Positions 44,124 to 53,967 of a stretch of DNA of 64,000 nt are shown here, piece by piece (position 1 is the first letter of the stretch; every line of letters starts with the position of its first letter). The position numbers and the translations under genes are program-made. Below the pieces are notes generated by a model. That model had not been told where the DNA came from and ran no database searches. It worked only from the letters and a program-made list of their open reading frames with translations. Origin of the DNA: Neobacillus drentensis. Its GTDB lineage: Bacteria; Bacillota; Bacilli; Bacillales; Cytobacillaceae. The stretch spans positions 5,432,001 through 5,496,000 of the forward strand of contig NZ_CP091110.1 in assembly GCF_021560175.1 (NCBI RefSeq). Direction: 5' to 3'.

Positions 44124-45329
44124 TTACTGACCTAGTAAAATATGCTGATAAATTTCCTCACTACTAATTCCCTTTTCATTATTTAACAGAAAAGCGATCG
44201 TACTGTTACGATTACTCTTGTGTAAATTAGGTTCAGTTAGATTTTTATCTATCGACTCGAGGAGTTTGTCCTCTATTTTAACAATGGATCCTCCAGAAAC
44301 ATCTTCTAAGTCATAATAAAAACCTCTATCAATACTGCCATATGATTGATAGTCGTAGGCATAATGGATAATGGGTCGATCAAGTAATAAAAAGTCAAAA
44401 TAGCAGCTAGAATAGTCCGTAATCAGCATGTCCGAAGCAAGAAGCAGTTCTTGCGAGTCAAAAGGAACATCGGTAAGAGATTTAATAAATGGCGATGGAG
44501 CTAAAGTGGCTCGGGAAGATCCCGTTTCTGCATAATGGTTTTTCTCTAAAATCACCGCATTATGTTTAGTAAGCACTTCTATTAACTTTTCTTGCTCTTT
44601 TCCTGTTAATAATTTAAAAGAAAAATTGTTCGCCGTTTTATCACGAAAAGTCGGCATATAGGTAATAATTTTTTTATCCTTTATTTCAGGAAAAAGGTCA
44701 TAAAGTTTCTTTTTATACGTTGACGTAAAATCCTTTTGATTGATTAAAAAGTCGTTTCGAGGCTGTCCAATTGAAAGAATTTTATCTGCCGTTATACTAA
44801 ATTGTCTAAACGCAGTTAACAGCTTATTTGAATTTTCTTGAGAAGAAGAGATATAAAAACGATAATTAGTCATTTTATTTCTATTAAAGTTACTAAAGAA
44901 ATCATTCGAGCTTTCATATCCAATCGAGTCGTCCCCAATTCGTTTTAACGGAACTCCATGCCAAAGCTGGACGGTTATGCAGTTTCCAAAAACATTTAAA
45001 TTGGAAATATCATGATGGGAATGGGAAAAGAAAGCATACTTAGCTGTCATCGACTTGAAAAGTCCCTGCAGTGAATTCTTTTTATAGAATGTAATGTGAT
45101 CGATCTTTTTTAGTTGATCATATATATGTGGCTTCCCAATCCAAATTAATTCAAATTCATTTGGGTGTTTCTCTGCAAGCCATTCAAACAGAAACCGGGG
45201 ATTATCACCAAACCTGTCACCTAACCAAGCTCCAAAGACAATTCGATTTTTCTTCTTAATAACCAGACAGCTGATGAGATAGAAGAAAAAATTAATGAAC
45301 TGCTTTACTTTATTTTTTAAGTCTGTCAT
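44124..45329 (-). CDS. CDP-glycerol:glycerophosphate glycerophosphotransferase (TagB/TagF-like)
   Basis: 401 aa. Family motifs present are QLWHGVPLKRIG, ITYMPTFRDK, ILEKNHYAE and DMLITDYSSCYFDFLLLDRPIIHY. It adds glycerol-3-phosphate from CDP-glycerol to a lipid-linked acceptor, as primase or polymerase. At about 400 residues it is nearer TagB than the longer TagF. The start at 45329 follows GGGGGA; the upstream ATG of the frame has no site. It is 48 bp downstream of tagD, which supplies CDP-glycerol. Confidence 0.9.
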   Translation of the reverse strand: MTDLKNKVKQFINFFFYLISCLVIKKKNRIVFGAWLGDRFGDNPRFLFEWLAEKHPNEFELIWIGKPHIYDQLKKIDHITFYKKNSLQGLFKSMTAKYAFFSHSHHDISNLNVFGNCITVQLWHGVPLKRIGDDSIGYESSNDFFSNFNRNKMTNYRFYISSSQENSNKLLTAFRQFSITADKILSIGQPRNDFLINQKDFTSTYKKKLYDLFPEIKDKKIITYMPTFRDKTANNFSFKLLTGKEQEKLIEVLTKHNAVILEKNHYAETGSSRATLAPSPFIKSLTDVPFDSQELLLASDMLITDYSSCYFDFLLLDRPIIHYAYDYQSYGSIDRGFYYDLEDVSGGSIVKIEDKLLESIDKNLTEPNLHKSNRNSTIAFLLNNEKGISSEEIYQHILLGQ

Positions 45330-45377
45330 TAGAAGTCCCCCAAATTTTGAAACCATAAATAAGAAGAAAGTATTTTA

Positions 45378-45767
45378 CTATTGTTTATTCAAATCTGTTT
45401 TAACCTTCGTGGTCGAAATACCTTCCGTTCTAGGTAGATAAACCACTTCGCAGAATTCAGAAAGAAAATCAAATTTCCCCTTCCAATCATCCCCGATGAC
45501 AAAAGTATGGACATCGTGATTGATGACATCCTCTTTTTTCTGTTCCCACGTTTTTTCTGGAATGACTTCATCCACGTAGACAATTGCGTCTAACAATAAT
45601 TTTCTTTGCTCATATGAAAAATAAGATTTCTTCCCTTTTATTTCATTAAAATCATCGGTAGAAAGTGCCACGATTAAATAATCGCCTAATGATTTAGCTC
45701 TTCTTAAAAGGTTAATATGACCGTAATGTAATAAATCAAACGTACCGTAAGTAATTACTTTTCGCAT
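45378..45767 (-). CDS. tagD: Glycerol-3-phosphate cytidylyltransferase
   Basis: 129 aa, standard for TagD. Motifs: GTFDLLHYGHINLLRRAK (HxGH), the conserved VIGDDWKGKFD, and RTEGISTTKVK (RTxGISTT). It makes CDP-glycerol from CTP and glycerol-3-P for teichoic acid. It forms a two-gene unit with the glycerophosphotransferase. Confidence 0.96.
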   Translation of the reverse strand: MRKVITYGTFDLLHYGHINLLRRAKSLGDYLIVALSTDDFNEIKGKKSYFSYEQRKLLLDAIVYVDEVIPEKTWEQKKEDVINHDVHTFVIGDDWKGKFDFLSEFCEVVYLPRTEGISTTKVKTDLNKQ

Positions 45768-45898
45768 TTTTTACCCTCTTATATTTTTAGTAAGATTTTT
45801 TTTCAAAGCATTGATTTTAGTTTACCTACACAATACTAAACCAATACTTGTTCACTATTCAAGAATTTTATCATAAATATGGTATTTTCAACAAATTA

Positions 45899-46110
45899 GA
45901 AAAGCGCAAGCGCCTTGTTCAGCCCCGATATAGGGCGACTTGTCGACTGACCGGCAAAGCAAGGTCAAAGACTAGACGCCCTTAATGCGTACAGAAAGCG
46001 ATAGCTTTATGTAGCCAAGCATAAGACGAGCCGGCCGAAAGGTTGCTCTTTAACCTTTTGGACGGATTGGCTTATGACCTCTAGGGGCTAGGCGCTGGAG
46101 CTGGACAATT
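45899..46110. repeat. Interspersed repeat element, copy 1
   Basis: About 212 bp from GAAAAGCGCAAGCGCCTTG to CTAGGCGCTGGAGCTGGACAATT. The ends pair imperfectly (AGCGCAAGCGCC with GGCGCTGGAGCT), and the inside holds further short stems (GCCGGCCGAAAGGTT). About 90% like the copy at 54484. It lies between the flippase gene and tagD (gap 45768-46127), which otherwise shows only AT-rich DNA. It has no open frame. Confidence 0.9.
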
Positions 46111-46127
46111 CTCCAGTTTATATTTGC

Positions 46128-47594
46128 CTAAGCGTTTTTCTTTTTGAATTGAAGTAATAATTTTTTGGCACTTTCTTTGTTCAGTAAGAGAAATAATCCT
46201 AAATATAATAAGTAGGATATGACACCTACAGCGATTAAGTTAATAATCGTGCCTGAATGGATCATTTCTTTTGCTAGAGTACCCACATAGTAAATGGGAA
46301 TCCCCGCACCAATTAAAAGGAAATGCAGTTTTCCATAGGGAAATAAATTAAACAGCCTTTTATTTTGAACGACGTTAAGTGTATTAATAAATACTTTAGA
46401 GACCGAAAAAGAAATAGCAGAGCCAAGCAGACCAATTTTAGAAATCAAAATGATACTTAGCCCGAGGTTCAAAACAAATAACAATAGATTATTCAGCAAG
46501 TTCGTTTTCGAATACTTTGTCATGCTTAGCAGGGCTCCCGCCGGGCCAATGATTGCATCATATACGGTCCCAAGGAAAAACAAAAACATAATTAGCTTAA
46601 TGTTCTCTACCTGTGAGGCTTTCACTCCAAATATGCTAAGCATCTCTTCTGTACAAACCGTCAACGTCACCCAGGCAGGTAATACTAACGCCGCAATCAC
46701 TAACGTGGATTGCTTAAATAGCTCACTTAATTCACTCATTTTATTTTTCTTATAGTATTCAGACATGATTGGCCACATTGTAACAAAAGGTGCCACAAAC
46801 AATCCCAATATGGCTGAATAGTTTTCAAAAATACGTAAGATCCCTACCTCAAAATTCCCCGTCAAATAACTTAAGACAAATTTATCTAGGGAAATAAGGA
46901 CAATCGAAATCGAAGCAACAAAAAATAATGGGATTGAATAGTTAACATATTCTTTCACCTGGCCCTTAGGCTGAGAATGGACCTTTAAATAGTCCTTGGC
47001 AATATAAATAAACCGGATCACCACTAACACCATTTCAACTGCCAGCATGACGATAACCGCTGCCTTTAGACTGTGTGTAATGGTAAACAGAGCAGCTAGT
47101 AAAATGAATTTGAGCACATTATTTAAAAACGGGGAAAAGATATTCGCCAAAACTGTTTTTTTCTCTCCCTGAAAAAAACCATCCAAAATTTTGGCATACG
47201 TTAAAAAAATCACATAAATCAATAAATAGATTCCTAACTCTGGATCTAACTTAAACGACGCAAATATATTCTTTTTCGCTACCCAGACAACCAATAAAAC
47301 TAGGACTAATAATAAGGTTGTTATCTTTAAAGAAATCGTGAGAAACCATTTGCGCTGGCTTTTTTCATCCGTACCTGCAACACTGCGAATGATCCCTGTA
47401 TCCATACCAATCACAGGTAAAACCATTAATATATTCGCCAATGATAAAAATATACTCAGGGAACCATAGGATTCAATCCCTAATGATTTACTCAAGATCA
47501 CTTGGGTTAAAAATGCTAATCCTGCCCCTACTAATTTAATGATAAAAACATATAGTGTTCCTTTAAAAAAGTTATTTTTTCGTTCAGATTCCAA
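46128..47594 (-). CDS. Wzx-like polysaccharide flippase
   Basis: 488 aa and about 14 membrane helices, with the N-terminal pattern of the polysaccharide transporter (PST/MurJ-like) family: FFKGTLYVFIIKLVGAGLAFLTQVILSKSLGIESYGSLSIF. It flips lipid-linked repeat units to the outer face. It fits the Wzy-like protein at 39.7 kb; together they suggest a Wzx/Wzy-type polymer in addition to teichoic acid. Confidence 0.9.
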   Translation of the reverse strand: MESERKNNFFKGTLYVFIIKLVGAGLAFLTQVILSKSLGIESYGSLSIFLSLANILMVLPVIGMDTGIIRSVAGTDEKSQRKWFLTISLKITTLLLVLVLLVVWVAKKNIFASFKLDPELGIYLLIYVIFLTYAKILDGFFQGEKKTVLANIFSPFLNNVLKFILLAALFTITHSLKAAVIVMLAVEMVLVVIRFIYIAKDYLKVHSQPKGQVKEYVNYSIPLFFVASISIVLISLDKFVLSYLTGNFEVGILRIFENYSAILGLFVAPFVTMWPIMSEYYKKNKMSELSELFKQSTLVIAALVLPAWVTLTVCTEEMLSIFGVKASQVENIKLIMFLFFLGTVYDAIIGPAGALLSMTKYSKTNLLNNLLLFVLNLGLSIILISKIGLLGSAISFSVSKVFINTLNVVQNKRLFNLFPYGKLHFLLIGAGIPIYYVGTLAKEMIHSGTIINLIAVGVISYLLYLGLFLLLNKESAKKLLLQFKKKNA

Positions 47595-47771
47595 TTGTAG
47601 TTTCGCTCCTATCCTAGGGAAAAGTAAAACCAGTCACTCTACCCTCCATTTTAAGTAATACAACGATAAAAGAGCAAATTTCGACACAATCCTTTACCGA
47701 CATCAATAATACCAATTTTCAGCCAGTAAAATCTAGTCATTCTAGTGAAATATGTTTGTAGCTTGAATAAT

Positions 47772-47813
47772 AAAAAAATGCCATTTACTTTGCAGTCTGC
47801 TAAGTAAATGGCA
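47772..47813 (-). terminator. Terminator of the glucosaminidase gene
   Basis: TGCCATTTACTT / AAGTAAATGGCA, a 12-bp stem with an 11-nt loop, precedes TTTTTTT on the minus strand. Confidence 0.93.
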
Positions 47814-47837
47814 CTCTCATGCAATTCCAAAAGAAAA

Positions 47838-50492
47838 TTACTGAAGCTCTTTCACAATATACTGTGAACTCATCCAGCCGTCATTTCCATTCGGCAGTTT
47901 GATTTTATACCACTTTTGAGATGGGTCCATGATCACTTTTTGGCTCGCATCCAAAACCAGCGCCACATAACTATTTAAAGTTAAACTTCCAATAAAATTA
48001 TCGGCAGTAACTTCTGGTGTAGAGCGAACATTCACGGTGCTGGCGCCCGAAACTCTTCCTAAATTCAGGACAGTGAAAGAATTTTTGTAACTAGAAAAGT
48101 CTATTCTGTTTGTCCAATAGACCGCATCATTAAATTGCACTCTTAACTTATAATCATTGCTCTTTTCTAGAAGAACAAACGTTGATCCTGCTTTAATCGT
48201 ATTTGTATTCGAGATGATATCAACTTTCGCTGCCGCTTGGATGTTAGCAGGAAATTGATCGCTTCCTGCCGGAATACCAGGAACAGCCGGAATCGTGGTG
48301 TTAATGGCGGCATTCGCATAATAATTTTTATCAAACGGTAAAATCTTTTGCATGTGCTGCGCAATGGCATTCGCCCAATTTGGATCGGACGCATACCAAT
48401 AATTCATGCCGATACTTTTGCTTGCATCTCGAGTCCCGTTTGTTCCATTCGTCCGATAGCCAAGGAAAGCACCTTCAAAATGTGTACCTTCTGGGTTTAA
48501 ATAATCCGATTTTATTTTTTGAGCAATATAATTGATACAGTCGTCAATGGTTGAAAAACGATAGGCTCCTACAAAAGGAGTGATATCAAAAGCTCCATAA
48601 CCAAATAGGTTCAATTTACCTAAAGAAATATTGGAGGTTCCAAAGCCACTTTCATGAATGGCATGTGCTGCTAAGTATAGAGCGTTTATCCCATACGTTT
48701 TCCCTGCATCGATAAAGGCTTGACCTTTATTCAGTAACACACTTGGACGGCCATTTACATTCGCAGCGATGTATGCATTAATTTGACTGGCGGTTACAGG
48801 AGAAGTCGTCCGCAAATCAATAAATTTATAATTATCTTCTTTTTGATATTCTTTTAAGTAAGTACTGGAAACATACCCTGTATTGCCGTTATACGTAACT
48901 TTAAACCAGCCATTACTTGTTTGCTCTGCAGATGTTACTGTCGATCCATTAGGAATAACAGTAAGAACCGCTGCTGAAGTGTTATCTGCTTGTCTTAATC
49001 TTAAATCATCTGTCACTAAATACGTTTTTTCCGGTACTACTAACGGATTTTCCGTATTTTGCGGAGGCGATTGGAGATCGGTTCCCGGAACATATCCTGT
49101 TTTCCCTTGATACGTCACTTCATACCAACTGCCAATCGTCTTTGCAGAGGAGATGATCGTATCTTTAGGCAGATTCATTAATACTCCAAAACTAGTTCCA
49201 TAGGATGAGTACAAATAAGAATCTTTATTTGTCTGATAATCGGCTTTTGCAAAAGTTTTAACAGAAGCGGCTGTTACATCACTATTGATCACATACAAGG
49301 TTTTTCCATTATAAGAAACCCGATAATAGGTTTGTCCAATACTGTTAACAACCTTTTGTGTCGATAAAAGACCGTTTCCTGCTGTAAGAGTAGATACTGC
49401 TTGATTCTTACTATCTGGAGCAGAATATAAGCTCACCGTTTTATTGGTAAAATAATAGGTTTCAGTTGTATTGCTATAACTATAGTATTCCTTTAAAAAT
49501 TCCCCGCTTACCCAACCGGTAGCGGTAACATTTTTTCCATTGCTCGTATACGTATAGGATACTTTGTACCAAGAGCCACTTTTCTCTGAGGAAGTAACAA
49601 TTTTGCCGGTCGGAATTGTCATAATCGATTTAAAACTTGTTCCTGCCCCTGAACGCATATTTACATTCTCGGTCGTTTGGTAAGACGTTTTTACGATCGT
49701 TGTCGGTACCACTGGTACGACTGGTTTCACAGGAGTTTGCGTAACCGATTTAAGGTCCGTTCCTGGAATGTATCCTGTTTTCCCTTGATAGGTTACTTGA
49801 TACCAATTCCCAACAGTCTTGACAGAGGAGATGATGGTATCTTTAGGAATCCCCATCAATTTGGGATAACTAGTTCCATACGAGGAATATAAATAAGAAT
49901 TCCTTGTAAGTTGATAATTGGCTTTAGTAAAGGATTTTACAGGGCCTGCTGAAACATCACTGCTGATCACATACAAGGTCTTTCCATTATAGGAGACCCG
50001 ATACCAGGTTTGTCCAATGCTGTTGACCACTTTTTGAGTAGATACTAGGCCGTTTCCCGCTGCAAGAGTGGATACGGCTTTATTCTTTTTATCTGGTGTA
50101 GGATATAGACTACTAGTTTTATTGGTAAAATAATAAGTCCCGCCTGTATTGCTATAAATATAGTATTCCTTTAGGAAACTCCCGGTTACCCAGCCGGTTA
50201 TACTAACATTTTTTCCTTTGACCGCATAAGTATAGGATACTTTATACCATGCCCCTTTTCTCTCTGCGGAAGTTATAATTTTTCCTTTAGGGATGGTAAT
50301 AATAGTTTTATAGTTCGTTCCTGCTCCGATACGGACATTTAGATTTGCAGTCGTTTGGTAATAGATTTTACTAATCGTGTCGGCATAAACGTGACCCAGA
50401 CTGTTAGATGCATAAGGGATAACTGCACCGCTTCCCAGCAGCAAACAGGTAGAAAGGACCATCACTTTCCCCATTTTTTTCAATTCATCCAC
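47838..50492 (-). CDS. Secreted SH3b-repeat endo-beta-N-acetylglucosaminidase
   Basis: 884 aa. A signal peptide (about 1-38) is followed by seven SH3b-like modules in residues 42-550, then a glucosaminidase domain (about 560-720) with AAHAIHESGFGTS (catalytic Glu614) and NLFGYGAFD, and a C-terminal SH3b (about 810-884). Residues 45-250 and 271-475 are a near-identical duplication with a 226-residue period, each holding three modules. It should cleave the glycan backbone of peptidoglycan during growth or separation. It has its own terminator and is a single-gene unit beside the envelope genes. Confidence 0.92.
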   Translation of the reverse strand: MDELKKMGKVMVLSTCLLLGSGAVIPYASNSLGHVYADTISKIYYQTTANLNVRIGAGTNYKTIITIPKGKIITSAERKGAWYKVSYTYAVKGKNVSITGWVTGSFLKEYYIYSNTGGTYYFTNKTSSLYPTPDKKNKAVSTLAAGNGLVSTQKVVNSIGQTWYRVSYNGKTLYVISSDVSAGPVKSFTKANYQLTRNSYLYSSYGTSYPKLMGIPKDTIISSVKTVGNWYQVTYQGKTGYIPGTDLKSVTQTPVKPVVPVVPTTIVKTSYQTTENVNMRSGAGTSFKSIMTIPTGKIVTSSEKSGSWYKVSYTYTSNGKNVTATGWVSGEFLKEYYSYSNTTETYYFTNKTVSLYSAPDSKNQAVSTLTAGNGLLSTQKVVNSIGQTYYRVSYNGKTLYVINSDVTAASVKTFAKADYQTNKDSYLYSSYGTSFGVLMNLPKDTIISSAKTIGSWYEVTYQGKTGYVPGTDLQSPPQNTENPLVVPEKTYLVTDDLRLRQADNTSAAVLTVIPNGSTVTSAEQTSNGWFKVTYNGNTGYVSSTYLKEYQKEDNYKFIDLRTTSPVTASQINAYIAANVNGRPSVLLNKGQAFIDAGKTYGINALYLAAHAIHESGFGTSNISLGKLNLFGYGAFDITPFVGAYRFSTIDDCINYIAQKIKSDYLNPEGTHFEGAFLGYRTNGTNGTRDASKSIGMNYWYASDPNWANAIAQHMQKILPFDKNYYANAAINTTIPAVPGIPAGSDQFPANIQAAAKVDIISNTNTIKAGSTFVLLEKSNDYKLRVQFNDAVYWTNRIDFSSYKNSFTVLNLGRVSGASTVNVRSTPEVTADNFIGSLTLNSYVALVLDASQKVIMDPSQKWYKIKLPNGNDGWMSSQYIVKELQ

Positions 50493-50737
50493 TCCTATAT
50501 ATATAAATCTACCTATATGAAAAAATAAAAAATGACAATTAATTTGATTGTCTATCCTCGAAAACTAGAAAAATATTCCGAAATATAGTTTATTATCGCT
50601 TATTATGACGAATTTTTAAATAGTTTCCTGCCAAATCCTCTATTAATTGGAGAAAAATAAGCAATTTTTCCTATATTGGAATATGCAGGACAATATTCCA
50701 GTAACTTTTTCTATACGACTTTAGATAAAATGAATCG

Positions 50738-51448
50738 TTAAAACAACACTGCCCAGGTTTTTGTGCCTACCATTCCGTCTGCGGCTAATCCGTTGCGTTT
50801 TTGCAAAGCCATGACAGCTTTTTCTGTCTTTGGGCCAAAAATGCCATCCACGTTTACATCAATAGCTCTCTGGATTCGCTCGACGTCTTTTCCGATCGAG
50901 CCTCTTTTTATTAAATGGCCGGGAAAAGGCATGTTCTCTTGTGTACGTTTGTGATTATCCTCATTACTGACCAATTGAATAAAGTCATTCCAGTCGATCC
51001 CTTTTTCCCCGCTGCGGAGAAATCTAGGACAGTTTTTCCCGCTCCAATGGTGATGCTGGACCACGTTAGCCAAGGGGATTTGATAGGTCTCCATCAATTG
51101 TTTTGTGACCTCCGCTGCATGGTTGACCGCCTTTTTAAAATCCCCATCACTGTTTACGCATATTTCCATATGAATCGAGGAAGAATTACCTGTACCACTT
51201 CTGCCATCCCCTGCCGCCCAGGCTGTCTCATAAAAGGGAATGGATTGAATCGCTTCACGTTCATCAATTTGCAGGTGCCAGGAGGCCAAACGGTCATTTC
51301 CCCGTTCCTGTAATTTGGCATGTGCCCGAGCACCTGCACCCGGGCTAGGATTATCTGTTTCATGGATGGTGATGTAGGCGGGGACCATTTTGATGCCAGG
51401 GCGCGTTTCTTTATTTAAAGCAGGAATAAATCGCTGAATGATGTTCAT
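50738..51448 (-). CDS. N-acetylmuramoyl-L-alanine amidase with PG-binding domain
   Basis: 236 aa. The Amidase_2 domain (about 20-150) has YITIHETDNP, SWHLQIDE and QHHHWSGKNCPRFL (zinc ligands). A PG_binding_1 domain (about 175-236) has VERIQRAIDVNVDGIFGPKTEKAV. No signal peptide is visible, as in CwlA/XlyA-type amidases of phage origin or mother-cell lysis. ATG at 51448 follows AAAGGAGAGG. It cuts stem peptides from the glycan chain. No holin gene is adjacent. Confidence 0.92.
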   Translation of the reverse strand: MNIIQRFIPALNKETRPGIKMVPAYITIHETDNPSPGAGARAHAKLQERGNDRLASWHLQIDEREAIQSIPFYETAWAAGDGRSGTGNSSSIHMEICVNSDGDFKKAVNHAAEVTKQLMETYQIPLANVVQHHHWSGKNCPRFLRSGEKGIDWNDFIQLVSNEDNHKRTQENMPFPGHLIKRGSIGKDVERIQRAIDVNVDGIFGPKTEKAVMALQKRNGLAADGMVGTKTWAVLF

Positions 51449-51579
51449 ATACAACCTCTCCTTTCCTCTTTATTTATAGAAAACACAAGGATCTGGACAG
51501 GGGATTGACTACTTTTTTGCATTTCTTTTCCCAAATCATTAGTATGGAGGTAATCATATTTAGGGATTGAAGGGTTCGT

Positions 51580-51969
51580 ATGAAAAAGTTACTGAAGTTT
51601 GGACTGGTTGGGATTGTGAATACACTTATTTCAATCGGTTGTTATATCTTGTTTGTCAAATTAGGCATGCACTACATCGCAGCCAATATCCTTTCTTACC
51701 TGATTGGGTTAGTGAATAGCTATTACTGGAATAAGAAGTGGGTATTTAAAAATACAGAAAACCATCTAGCTGTTTTCGTTAAATTTGTCATCGTTAATTT
51801 AATTGTACTAAGTATCAATACAGGCTGCCTCTTCTTACTTGTCCATCAATGGGGATTCAATCAGTACGGTTCACAATTAGCAGCAACCGCGCTGGGAATG
51901 GGAATCAACTTCATTTTAAATAATCAGTGGACCTTTGAAGCAAAGAGAACAAATAAACAAACACATTAA
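51580..51969 (+). CDS. GtrA family membrane protein
   Basis: 129 aa with four membrane helices and the GtrA-like start LLKFGLVGIVNTLISIGCY, and NSYYWNKKWVFK. GtrA proteins help move undecaprenyl-linked sugars across the membrane for modifying wall polymers or O-antigen. It is monocistronic here. No partner glycosyltransferase (GtrB) is next to it. Confidence 0.88.
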   Translation: MKKLLKFGLVGIVNTLISIGCYILFVKLGMHYIAANILSYLIGLVNSYYWNKKWVFKNTENHLAVFVKFVIVNLIVLSINTGCLFLLVHQWGFNQYGSQLAATALGMGINFILNNQWTFEAKRTNKQTH

Positions 51970-52109
51970 TTTTGAACACTCAAAATGCTAGACATGATGG
52001 AAGCTAAGATTATTTATCTATAAATTTGGATAATAAATGGATTTTACTCGAGGTTTTATAGTAGGATAGTAGTAGTTTTATCAATCCTATTCTATTGGAG
52101 GGCTTAAAG

Positions 52110-52709
52110 TTGCTGACTCCTGCCCAACAAAAAATGAAACAAGAGCTGGAAGAATTACAGGCGGCGGGGCGATTCTACCACGCGGAAGAAACGGGATCCC
52201 TTACGCCACATCCATCTTCTATGAAAAAATGGGTCATACTAGCAGCCGGATTTCTGCTCATCTTGTTAATGGCTGTTCTGTATTCATTTCACCCTAATCA
52301 ATCCGATTTGGCTGCCTATTTAACGAAAGAGCAGCTTTTATATAGGCAAAGTGAACAACTGCTCAATCAAACTCTTTCTGGGCAGACGGTTAACTACCGT
52401 GAAGCAAAGGCAGAACAAATTCACGTATGGAAAAAACTTTCCGCTCTGGACCCACCATCACGCTTACAAGCCCATAAACTTGATTTACTGCATGTCATGG
52501 AGCAGCAACAAGAGATTCTTACCTATCTAGAGTTCTTCAAGGTTACAAATACCGCTGCATTAAACCATAAAATAATCGAACTCCAAGTCAAGCAAGAGCT
52601 GGCGATGGAGAGTTTACGGAGTGCGCTCGAGCGCGAAAAGATTAAGTATGAGCGACTCGAGGATGGGACAGTTCAGTTTTGGGTGAACGAGAAAGTTTAT
52701 ACATACTAA
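52110..52709 (+). CDS. Unknown single-pass membrane protein
   Basis: 199 aa and not recognised. A charged cytoplasmic N-terminus (1-40) is followed by one membrane helix (about 45-67, WVILAAGFLLILLMAVLYSF) and a largely helical extracytoplasmic part (70-199) rich in Gln, Glu, Leu and Lys. TTG at 52110 is taken as start because GGAGGG lies seven bases upstream; an upstream TTG at 52095 overlaps it. It ends near a fold-back repeat and a bidirectional terminator. Confidence 0.65.
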   Translation: MLTPAQQKMKQELEELQAAGRFYHAEETGSLTPHPSSMKKWVILAAGFLLILLMAVLYSFHPNQSDLAAYLTKEQLLYRQSEQLLNQTLSGQTVNYREAKAEQIHVWKKLSALDPPSRLQAHKLDLLHVMEQQQEILTYLEFFKVTNTAALNHKIIELQVKQELAMESLRSALEREKIKYERLEDGTVQFWVNEKVYTY

Positions 52710-52754
52710 AAGAGGCTGGCCCAAAAGGTTGTTGATGTATAATTTTTTCACACT

Positions 52755-52874
52755 CTGTTGATTGGAGTGGAAGGCGCTACGCTCCTGCGGGAGTACGGGG
52801 CAGGGGAGACCCCGCAGGAGCGTAGCGACGAGGAGGCTCCCCGTACCGCTCGCGCCTGGAGCGGAAATCAACAG
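52755..52874. repeat. GC-rich fold-back element, 120 bp
   Basis: It has terminal inverted repeats CTGTTGATT / AATCAACAG and inner arms such as CGCTACGCTCCTGCGGG paired with CCCGCAGGAGCGTAGCG. It is much more GC-rich than its surroundings. Elements of this form are scattered in Bacillus genomes (from general familiarity). No open frame. Confidence 0.85.
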
Positions 52875-52889
52875 ACTAGTTTAGTGAAT

Positions 52890-52940
52890 AAAAAAGTGGG
52901 TGCCCCCAAAATATACTTTTGGGACACCCACTTTTTTATT
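52890..52940 (-). terminator. Bidirectional terminator
   Basis: GTGGGTG...CACCCAC with inner CCCAAAA/TTTTGGG pairing, and A and T runs on both sides, between convergent genes ending at 52709 and 52936. Confidence 0.9.
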
Positions 52941-53850
52941 CAGCCGCCTGCACCCTGTCTTCTGTTTCCAGCTGGTGCAGCGGGCGTTTTTGCTGTGATT
53001 TTTCTACCGTTTGGAGAATAACATGGACAATTAAAACCACCAAGGTCATTAGTTCGACCGCCGAATCTAGGTAGTACCAGGAAAGTGTCGCGGTAATGTC
53101 ATAAAGGGAATGAACGAGGACAGTTACCCACAGGTTTCGTGTCCATAATAAGATTAACCCAAATAATAACCCCATATTCGCGAAGGTAACGATGGCCCCA
53201 ATCTTAACAGCCCATGGTTCCACTGAATCTAAGGTATGATCTATTCCAAATAGGATTGAAGTGAGAAATAAGGCACACATCAGAAAAATATCTCTTCTCC
53301 CGCTCGCCCATCTGTTTGAAAAGAATTTTTTACATACGACCAGCAGAAGGATGATGTAGGCTAGGCGCCACACCTCTTCTAAGCCTGCGAGCGCATCAGT
53401 ATATAAATCCGGGCCGATGGTATCTACTTTTTCAAAAAAGGTGGAATCAGGTTTGGTCTTTGTCTCGGAATCCACTGTTTCAGAATGCTGATCCACATCC
53501 ATTTGCATATCGGTATAGTCTTGAACATACTGATCATAACCCACGTTAAAATCGTTAAAAGTGTTCGATGAATAGATATTAATGATCGTGCTGCCAATAA
53601 AGAAAATTAAGAAAGCGCCTGTAAACTTTAAGGCTAGCTGCCGTTTTGTTACCTGAATCCGTTCGGAACTGCTAATTCGCCGGTGCAGTTTTAAGCCGAC
53701 AAACAAGGAAGATACCATCATAGCATCATAGAGGGTGCTGGCCAAATAGCTGTAGCGGGTTAAATAAAGAAGGACTTCAGCCCCGACCGTGATCATCAGC
53801 ATGGCAAAGAGTAACTTGATTGAAATCGGTTTTGTTAGGTTTGTTGTCAT
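52936..53850 (-). CDS. CPBP-family intramembrane protease-like protein
   Basis: 304 aa and about eight membrane helices. CPBP/ABI motifs are present: EEVWR (EExxxR), FGIDH (FxxxH) and HSLYD (HxxxD/N). An extended loop with many Asp/Glu/Thr (about 95-140) lies between early helices. Members include Rce1-like proteases and bacteriocin-immunity proteins. Substrate is not known. The gene's end overlaps the bidirectional terminator. Confidence 0.8.
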   Translation of the reverse strand: MTTNLTKPISIKLLFAMLMITVGAEVLLYLTRYSYLASTLYDAMMVSSLFVGLKLHRRISSSERIQVTKRQLALKFTGAFLIFFIGSTIINIYSSNTFNDFNVGYDQYVQDYTDMQMDVDQHSETVDSETKTKPDSTFFEKVDTIGPDLYTDALAGLEEVWRLAYIILLLVVCKKFFSNRWASGRRDIFLMCALFLTSILFGIDHTLDSVEPWAVKIGAIVTFANMGLLFGLILLWTRNLWVTVLVHSLYDITATLSWYYLDSAVELMTLVVLIVHVILQTVEKSQQKRPLHQLETEDRVQAAE

Positions 53851-53874
53851 CTGCGTCCCTCCCTGCCTTCGTGC

Positions 53875-53967
53875 TTATTTTAATAGCGTTACAGCCAATA
53901 TTCCGAATCCATTTAGTAATAGCAGGAATAGCAAACAGCCTATGAGCCACTTATAGGTTCTCTTCAC
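53875..53967 (-). CDS. Small 30-aa membrane protein
   Basis: GTG start after AAAGGAG (8-nt spacing) gives a 30-aa peptide (MKRTYKWLIGCLLF...). It has three basic residues before a single hydrophobic helix and ends in LLK. The strong ribosome site and membrane-insertion pattern support it. It is 24 bp upstream of the CPBP gene on the same strand, so co-transcribed. Unknown role. Confidence 0.55.
   Translation of the reverse strand: MKRTYKWLIGCLLFLLLLNGFGILAVTLLK

Noticed and set aside
50738..51448. Prophage lysis module
   Set aside because: Only an amidase is present, without holin, tail or terminase genes; it is better seen as a single amidase gene.
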